64,000 nucleotides of DNA from a virus. The position numbers and the translations under genes are program-made. The notes beneath the pieces are model-generated. The model searched no databases. It saw only the letters and a list, made by a program, of their open reading frames with translations, and was not told the origin of the DNA. Within the stretch, counting starts at the first letter, position 1. Every line of letters begins with the position of its first letter. Positions 60,985 through 64,000 of the stretch are shown piece by piece. The DNA lies in IMG/VR virus record IMGVR_UViG_3300033977_000049, positions 23,975-87,974 of that record, one strand, 5' to 3'.

Positions 60985-62088
60985 ATGCATAATCTAGAAA
61001 TCGTGGACGATAAAGCGTCTATGGTTTATGTCAGTAAATGGGGTAATCCTTGGCATGAATTAGGAACGCCCGTCGAAAATGCTATGACTGCCGTACAAGC
61101 CTTGGAATTAAGCCGCCAAAATTTCAAAGTCGAAAAGTTCCAACTTGAATTTCAGGGAAAGCCGGTTCCGGCATGGGGCATTTTCCGCACCGATTCAATG
61201 GGGCTTTTAGGAACCTGCGGAGAAGGTTATCTTCCAATTCAAAATGATGCACAATTCGACGCCATTGATGCTCTCTTGCAAGGTTCTGACGGTGCCCATT
61301 ATGATACCGCCGGGGTATTAGGTAAAGGTGAAAGAGTATGGGCCTTGGCCCGAATCCCCCAAGCCGATATCAATATCGGTTCCGATAAACACGAGGCCTA
61401 TCTTTTGGCATCCACTTCACACGATGGTTCCGAAGCATTTACTTTAAAGCTGGTCAATATTCGGGTGGTTTGCCAGAATACGCTAAGTATGGCGCTTTCC
61501 AGTAACGGCGCACTCGCCAGAATTCGACATACCAAAAACGCCCTAGGCCGCATGGAAGCAGCCAAAGAATATTTCAAGATGATCGAAAAGAACGCCCATA
61601 CCCTAGCCGAAAAACTACAGGTACTTGCTGGGCGTAACATGACCAAGCAAAGCTATATGCAGGTCATGGACCGCTTATTCCCTGTCAGGCGCGACCAACA
61701 GGGTAATATTGTGAACGCTACGCGCCGGGAAAACATCTTGAACGAAATTGTACGGTTGTACGAAAGCAATGACCGCAATGCGGTTCCTGAAGTCAAGGGC
61801 ACTGCATACAATCTCCTGAACGCTGTTACGGAATACACTGACCACTGCCGTAACGCTCGCATGACTGAAGATCGGGAAGAAGCCGGATATACCGTAAAAC
61901 AAGCCCGCGCTGAAAGCGCCCTGTTTGGATCGGGGGAACAATTGAAAACACGCGCCCTAGAAGTGATTCTTGAGGATACCAAGGGCAATCCGGTTCATAC
62001 TATCCAGCAGTGCGCCGCCCCTGCGGTTGAAATGCTACAAAGCACGGGTAGCGCCTTGCTCGATCAGGTAATTGATGAGAATAACTAA
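60985..62088 (+). CDS. DUF932 phage/plasmid-like protein (367 aa)
   Basis: MHNLEIVDDKASMVYVSKWG, WHELGTPV, LLGTCGEGYLPIQN, LLASTSHDGSEAFTLKLVNI, RVVCQNTLSMAL and HTKNALGRMEAAKEYF are hallmarks of DUF932, a widespread phage and plasmid protein whose role is still unsettled. Length is typical. The ATG at 60985 follows the conserved L1 leader; the longer upstream frame overlaps that leader and is rejected. Codon use is richer in G and C than in the leftward genes. Confidence 0.88.
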   Translation: MHNLEIVDDKASMVYVSKWGNPWHELGTPVENAMTAVQALELSRQNFKVEKFQLEFQGKPVPAWGIFRTDSMGLLGTCGEGYLPIQNDAQFDAIDALLQGSDGAHYDTAGVLGKGERVWALARIPQADINIGSDKHEAYLLASTSHDGSEAFTLKLVNIRVVCQNTLSMALSSNGALARIRHTKNALGRMEAAKEYFKMIEKNAHTLAEKLQVLAGRNMTKQSYMQVMDRLFPVRRDQQGNIVNATRRENILNEIVRLYESNDRNAVPEVKGTAYNLLNAVTEYTDHCRNARMTEDREEAGYTVKQARAESALFGSGEQLKTRALEVILEDTKGNPVHTIQQCAAPAVEMLQSTGSALLDQVIDENN

Positions 62089-62103
62089 GATTGGCTAGCC
62101 AAT

Positions 62104-62192
62104 ACTGGCTAGCATAACCCCCACACCATTGCGTAAGCCCCTTTTAATAAGGGCACGGGGTATACAAAAAGCTGGGGGTTATGCTGGCTAGT
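62104..62192 (+). terminator. Long hairpin with 20-bp G-U-containing stem
   Basis: Bases 62104-62123 pair with 62173-62192 over 20 positions, two of them G-U. Those wobbles would be A-C on the other strand, so the plus-strand RNA is what is selected. The inner loop holds a CCTT/AAGG hairpin. It follows the DUF932 gene and precedes a peptide gene by 18 bases, so it may end the first message or control the second. There is no U-run. Confidence 0.65.
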
Positions 62193-62209
62193 AATGGACT
62201 GGAGGGAAC

Positions 62210-62287
62210 ATGAAACTATCTTGCCGCATTATGCACGCAATATGGCTTTTCCTGTTGCGGCATCATGTAGTAAAGTTTGTTGTTTAG
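62210..62287 (+). CDS. Micropeptide (25 aa)
   Basis: MKLSCRIMHAIWLFLLRHHV plus VKFVV, hydrophobic and basic. GGAGGG at ideal distance. The stop TAG lies in the first arm of E3, just as the stop of the 51-residue gene lies in E1. Confidence 0.45.
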   Translation: MKLSCRIMHAIWLFLLRHHVVKFVV

Positions 62288-62334
62288 TCTTGCTCCCGGC
62301 CCTGAACAATTTCAGGGTCGCATGGAAAGCCAAA
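62283..62334 (+). ncRNA. Structured leader element E3
   Basis: Inner stem GGCCCTGAA/TTCAGGGTC (62298-62306/62311-62319) with CAAT loop; left loop GCTCCC, right loop GCATGG; outer arms TTTAGTCTT and AAAGCCAAA pair at seven of nine positions. Compared with E2, three inner-stem pairs differ and all remain paired. It leads into TTGGAGGAAAAC and the next gene. Confidence 0.7.
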
Positions 62335-62349
62335 TTTTTGGAGGAAAAC

Positions 62350-63099
62350 ATGTGCAACTTTGCTTCAGGAATACTCACAAAAGACAAAGAATTTTGGTGC
62401 GATACATCTGATTCGCACGAGGATATTATACAAAAACACGGCCTGCACGAAGATGGGGCGCAAGGCCCCAATCTGCTGAAATACGAACTTCTCCCTCCGG
62501 TAAATGGCGAAAACCTTTTCAGCCTTGCTGAATGGGAATTCAAGATCGACCAGGATATTAAGCCGGAATGGGTGAAGGGGAATGAAGAAGAAAGAGCGCG
62601 AGCGGCGTTCTTACGAAGATTCCCTGATTTTGGCAAGCGCAAGCTGAGCGCGGATGGGAGCCTTAATTTGAGTAGCCTGACTACACTGCCCGCCGATGCC
62701 AAGCTGAGCGTGGGTGGGGACCTTTATTTGCGCAACCTGACCTCACTGCCTGCTAATGCCAAGCTGAGCGCGGGTGGGAACCTTGATTTGCGCAACCTGA
62801 CTAAGCTCCCTGCTAATGCCAAGCTGAGCGTGGGTGGGAGCCTTGATTTGAGCGGCCTGACTACGCTCCCTGCTAATGCCAAGCTGAGCGTGGGTGGATA
62901 CCTTGATTTGCGCAACCTGACTAAGCTCCCTGCTAATGCCAAGCTGAGCGCGGGCGGGGGCCTTAATTTGAGTAGCCTGACTACGCTGCCTGCTGATGCC
63001 AAGCTGAGCGCGGGTGGGAACCTTTATCTTATCAATGCCTTACAAGGTAAGGAATTGCCCGCAGGTATTACCATTAAAGGCAGGGTTATATATTATTAG
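62350..63099 (+). CDS. Tandem-repeat protein with leucine-rich-like units (249 aa)
   Basis: The N-terminal 95 residues (MCNFASGILTKDKEFWCDTS...) are unique and acidic. From about residue 97 seven 20-residue units follow, such as LPANAKLSVGGSLDLSGLTT, predicted to form a flat beta-solenoid. The unit resembles bacterial and phage LRR-like repeats that bind proteins. The true start is 62350 after GGAGGAAAAC, not the open frame from 62194. A near-identical second gene begins at 63882. Confidence 0.75.
   Translation: MCNFASGILTKDKEFWCDTSDSHEDIIQKHGLHEDGAQGPNLLKYELLPPVNGENLFSLAEWEFKIDQDIKPEWVKGNEEERARAAFLRRFPDFGKRKLSADGSLNLSSLTTLPADAKLSVGGDLYLRNLTSLPANAKLSAGGNLDLRNLTKLPANAKLSVGGSLDLSGLTTLPANAKLSVGGYLDLRNLTKLPANAKLSAGGGLNLSSLTTLPADAKLSAGGNLYLINALQGKELPAGITIKGRVIYY
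62641..63060 (+). repeat. Seven tandem 60-bp repeats in coding frame
   Basis: Each unit is exactly 60 bases and starts with AAGCTGAGCG. Differences are mostly single-base (AGT AGC or CGC AAC, GAT or AAT). The high identity signals recent unit gain by recombination. GC content is well above the surroundings. Confidence 0.9.
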
Positions 63100-63223
63100 C
63101 CGGGCCTTTCCCGGCAAATAGGATAGAAGCCCAGGCTGCAAAGCTGGCAAAGGTTCGACCTGCTCAATAGTGCCCCACCTATCCATAAAGCGGAAGGGCG
63201 AGAGGATTGAGAAAAGGATTAAC
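63100..63223 (+). ncRNA. Structured leader L2
   Basis: Same plan as L1: CCGGG-CCTTT-CCCGG starting just after the upstream stop, GGATAG (63121-63126) paired by Watson-Crick pairs with CTATCC (63179-63184), a GGTTCGACC segment in the middle, and the same GCGGAAGGGCGAGAGGATTG 3' part. Precedes the 64-residue gene by AAAGGATTAAC. Confidence 0.7.
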
Positions 63224-63418
63224 ATGCAAAAACCTCAAATCGAATTGCGAAGCAAACTTTATCTTTTACCGGGCATTATTGGCCTGCAAGATGCGTTTAT
63301 GGCCAATCCCCGCATGTCGCCTAATGAATATCTTATGGCCGAAATAGCCTGGAGGGAGTTTATAAACGAAAAGCGCGGGGAATTTCTTTTGCGATTAACC
63401 CGGCCTTATCCGAATTAG
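63224..63418 (+). CDS. Small hypothetical protein (64 aa)
   Basis: MQKPQIELRSKLYLLPGIIG, LMAEIAWREFINEKRGEFL. Mostly helical. Start fixed by the leader shared with the DUF932 gene; the frame upstream (63170) lies in that leader. Unknown. Confidence 0.6.
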   Translation: MQKPQIELRSKLYLLPGIIGLQDAFMANPRMSPNEYLMAEIAWREFINEKRGEFLLRLTRPYPN

Positions 63419-63422
63419 GTTC

Positions 63423-63438
63423 AAAGTACTAGTACTTT
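63423..63438. promoter_or_regulatory. 16-bp perfect palindrome
   Basis: AAAGTACTAGTACTTT ends seven bases before the -35 box of the promoter at 63446. Symmetry without loop suggests an operator for a dimeric repressor or activator. Confidence 0.55.
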
Positions 63439-63445
63439 AGTGCTG

Positions 63446-63474
63446 TTGACATTTTCTTGCAAACAAGATATAAG
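63446..63474 (+). promoter_or_regulatory. Sigma-70-type promoter before the structured RNAs and tRNA
   Basis: TTGACA (63446-63451) and TATAAG (63469-63474) with exactly 17 bases between them. It is the best promoter in the window. It should drive the hairpin pair, the tRNA and perhaps the repeat-protein gene at 63882. Confidence 0.75.
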
Positions 63475-63494
63475 GATACTTGATCTTGTGCAAG

Positions 63495-63596
63495 CTAGGC
63501 GAATAGATAAGGGCTGCCTTTATGCAGCTACGGTTATTTACCTAGAATCAGGTGGGTGTGTAAAGGGCTGCCTATTTGCGGCCACGACCACCCACC
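63495..63596 (+). ncRNA. Two tandem related hairpins
   Basis: Hairpin 1 (63495-63545): CTAGG/CCTAG outer, GGCTGC/GCAGCT inner. Hairpin 2 (63551-63596): GGTGGGTG/CACCCACC outer, GGCTGC/GCGGCC inner. Both share AAGGGCTGCC before and GC(A/G)GC(T/C)ACG after the loop while the outer arms are unrelated but fully paired. Two inner pairs covary. Confidence 0.65.
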
Positions 63597-63612
63597 AAAA
63601 AGTTTTAGTTAT

Positions 63613-63695
63613 CGCGGGAGAGTGGACACGGATATATAAACCACGCCAGCCCCATAAGCTGGAAATAGCCAGTTCGACTCTGGTTCCCGCAACCA
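63613..63695 (+). tRNA. tRNA with CAU anticodon, initiator-like
   Basis: Acceptor CGCGGGA pairs with TCCCGCA except C1/A72, the mismatch typical of formyl-methionine initiator tRNA; A73 and encoded CCA follow. T arm GCCAG-TTCGACT-CTGGT is complete. Anticodon stem CCAGC/GCTGG encloses CCCATAA, giving CAU but with C in place of the usual U33. D stem GTGG/CCAC has an unusually long 15-base loop. Three G-C pairs in the anticodon stem expected for an initiator are absent. Active function is thus uncertain; an elongator Met or Ile(CAU) role is possible. Confidence 0.68.
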
Positions 63696-63700
63696 ATTTT

Positions 63701-63781
63701 AATCCGCTGGCCTTATGGCGGCTCTAAGGACTAACAGCGACTTCACCCTACCTCTGCCTTAGTGGTTTATGACAGCGGATT
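63701..63781 (+). ncRNA. Structured segment after the tRNA
   Basis: AATCCGCTG (63701-63709) pairs with CAGCGGATT (63773-63781) and CTAAGG (63724-63729) with CCTTAG (63757-63762). The first arm begins five bases after the tRNA CCA end. It could be a small RNA or a processing and terminator structure. Confidence 0.55.
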
Positions 63782-63808
63782 TTCCCAAAGCGTGTTATAG
63801 TTTCGAGG

Positions 63809-63864
63809 TTAGCATTGCTCGTGCCCATCAGGATATCCCACTGATGGGCGTTATGGAATGCTAA
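63809..63864 (+). ncRNA. Structured leader element E4
   Basis: TTAGCATT (63809-63816) pairs with AATGCTAA (63857-63864); inner stem GCCCATCAG/CTGATGGGC (63823-63831/63841-63849); left loop GCTCGT, right loop GTTATGG. Compared with E1/E2 the outer stem has a T-A to A-T change with compensation. Stands before TTTGGAGGAATC and the gene at 63882. Confidence 0.72.
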
Positions 63865-63881
63865 TCTAATTTGGAGGAATC

Positions 63882-64000
63882 ATGTGCAATTTTGCTTCAG
63901 GAATACTCACAAAAGACAAAGAATTTTGGTGCGATACATCTGATTCGCACGAGGATATTATACAAGAACATGGCTTGCACGAAGATGGCGTGCAAGGTCC
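63882..64000 (+). CDS. Second copy of the repeat-protein gene (partial, runs off the right edge)
   Basis: The first 39 codons match the gene at 62350 almost base for base (MCNFASGILTKDKEFWCDTS...), with QKHGLHEDGAQG replaced by QEHGLHEDGVQG. The leader E4 and ribosome site also correspond to E3 and its site. A recent tandem duplicate whose repeat section lies outside the window. Confidence 0.85.
   Translation, partial: MCNFASGILTKDKEFWCDTSDSHEDIIQEHGLHEDGVQG

Noticed and set aside
62641-63060. Regular 60-bp repeats that might look like a CRISPR array
   Set aside because: There are no unique spacers; the units are contiguous, in frame and encode a repeat protein.
63100-63223. A tRNA in L2 because of GGTTCGACC
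   Set aside because: No acceptor stem, anticodon arm or CCA end pairs around it, and the L1 copy lacks the T-loop sequence.
63440-63727. A 95-codon plus-strand frame
   Set aside because: It runs through the promoter, both hairpins and the tRNA.
1-64000. Integrase, repressor or attachment sites (temperate lifestyle)
   Set aside because: No recombinase motif, paired att-like repeat or lysogeny cassette can be supported in this window.

Overview
The window is a 64 kb internal piece of a tailed double-stranded DNA phage genome (Caudoviricetes). There is no rRNA, integrase or host metabolic operon. A complete head-building set is present: terminase large subunit, portal, scaffold-like protein and an N4-gp56-type major capsid protein. 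The polyvalent virion protein, the collagen-like fibres and the lack of any recognisable tail tape measure, tube or sheath suggest a podovirus-like particle, but that is inference. The host cannot be read from the sequence. The DNA is AT-rich, genes are tightly packed, and most junctions are coupled (TAATG, ATGA or TAA-T-ATG).

Positions 1-59219 are read almost entirely leftward. From right to left: a block of very small genes for zinc-ribbon and single-helix membrane proteins (about 51-59 kb); small basic proteins and accessory virion proteins (46-51 kb); a sugar and glycosyltransferase island with GHMP kinase, SDR epimerase, GT31-like and GT11 fucosyltransferase-like domains and a HAD-like protein (40-46 kb); packaging and head genes (30.6-39.5 kb); three tandem paralogues and a large tail-like protein (19-27 kb); then two collagen-like fibre genes interleaved with glycosyltransferases (7.4-19.3 kb); and finally internal-virion-type proteins, ending in a giant polyvalent protein that runs off the left edge.

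Positions 59517-64000 are read rightward and look quite different. They hold a long, highly paired RNA of about 420 nt, several small genes, a DUF932 gene, a repeat-protein gene that is beginning again at the right edge, a CAU tRNA, and at least three families of structured RNA elements in front of the genes. Copies of each family differ at paired positions in ways that keep the pairing.

The two strongest discoveries are: (1) the major capsid gene is split by a roughly 1.0 kb group I intron, whose P1, P3, P4, P5, P7 and P9 helices can be read directly and which carries a two-motif LAGLIDADG endonuclease; and (2) the structured-RNA-rich rightward region, with a large ornate RNA, a four-member leader family (E1-E4), a paired leader (L1/L2), and tandem hairpins before a tRNA. 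A third theme is a likely surface-decoration programme: at least seven glycosyltransferase domains next to Gly-X-Y fibres and a fucose-type sugar module.
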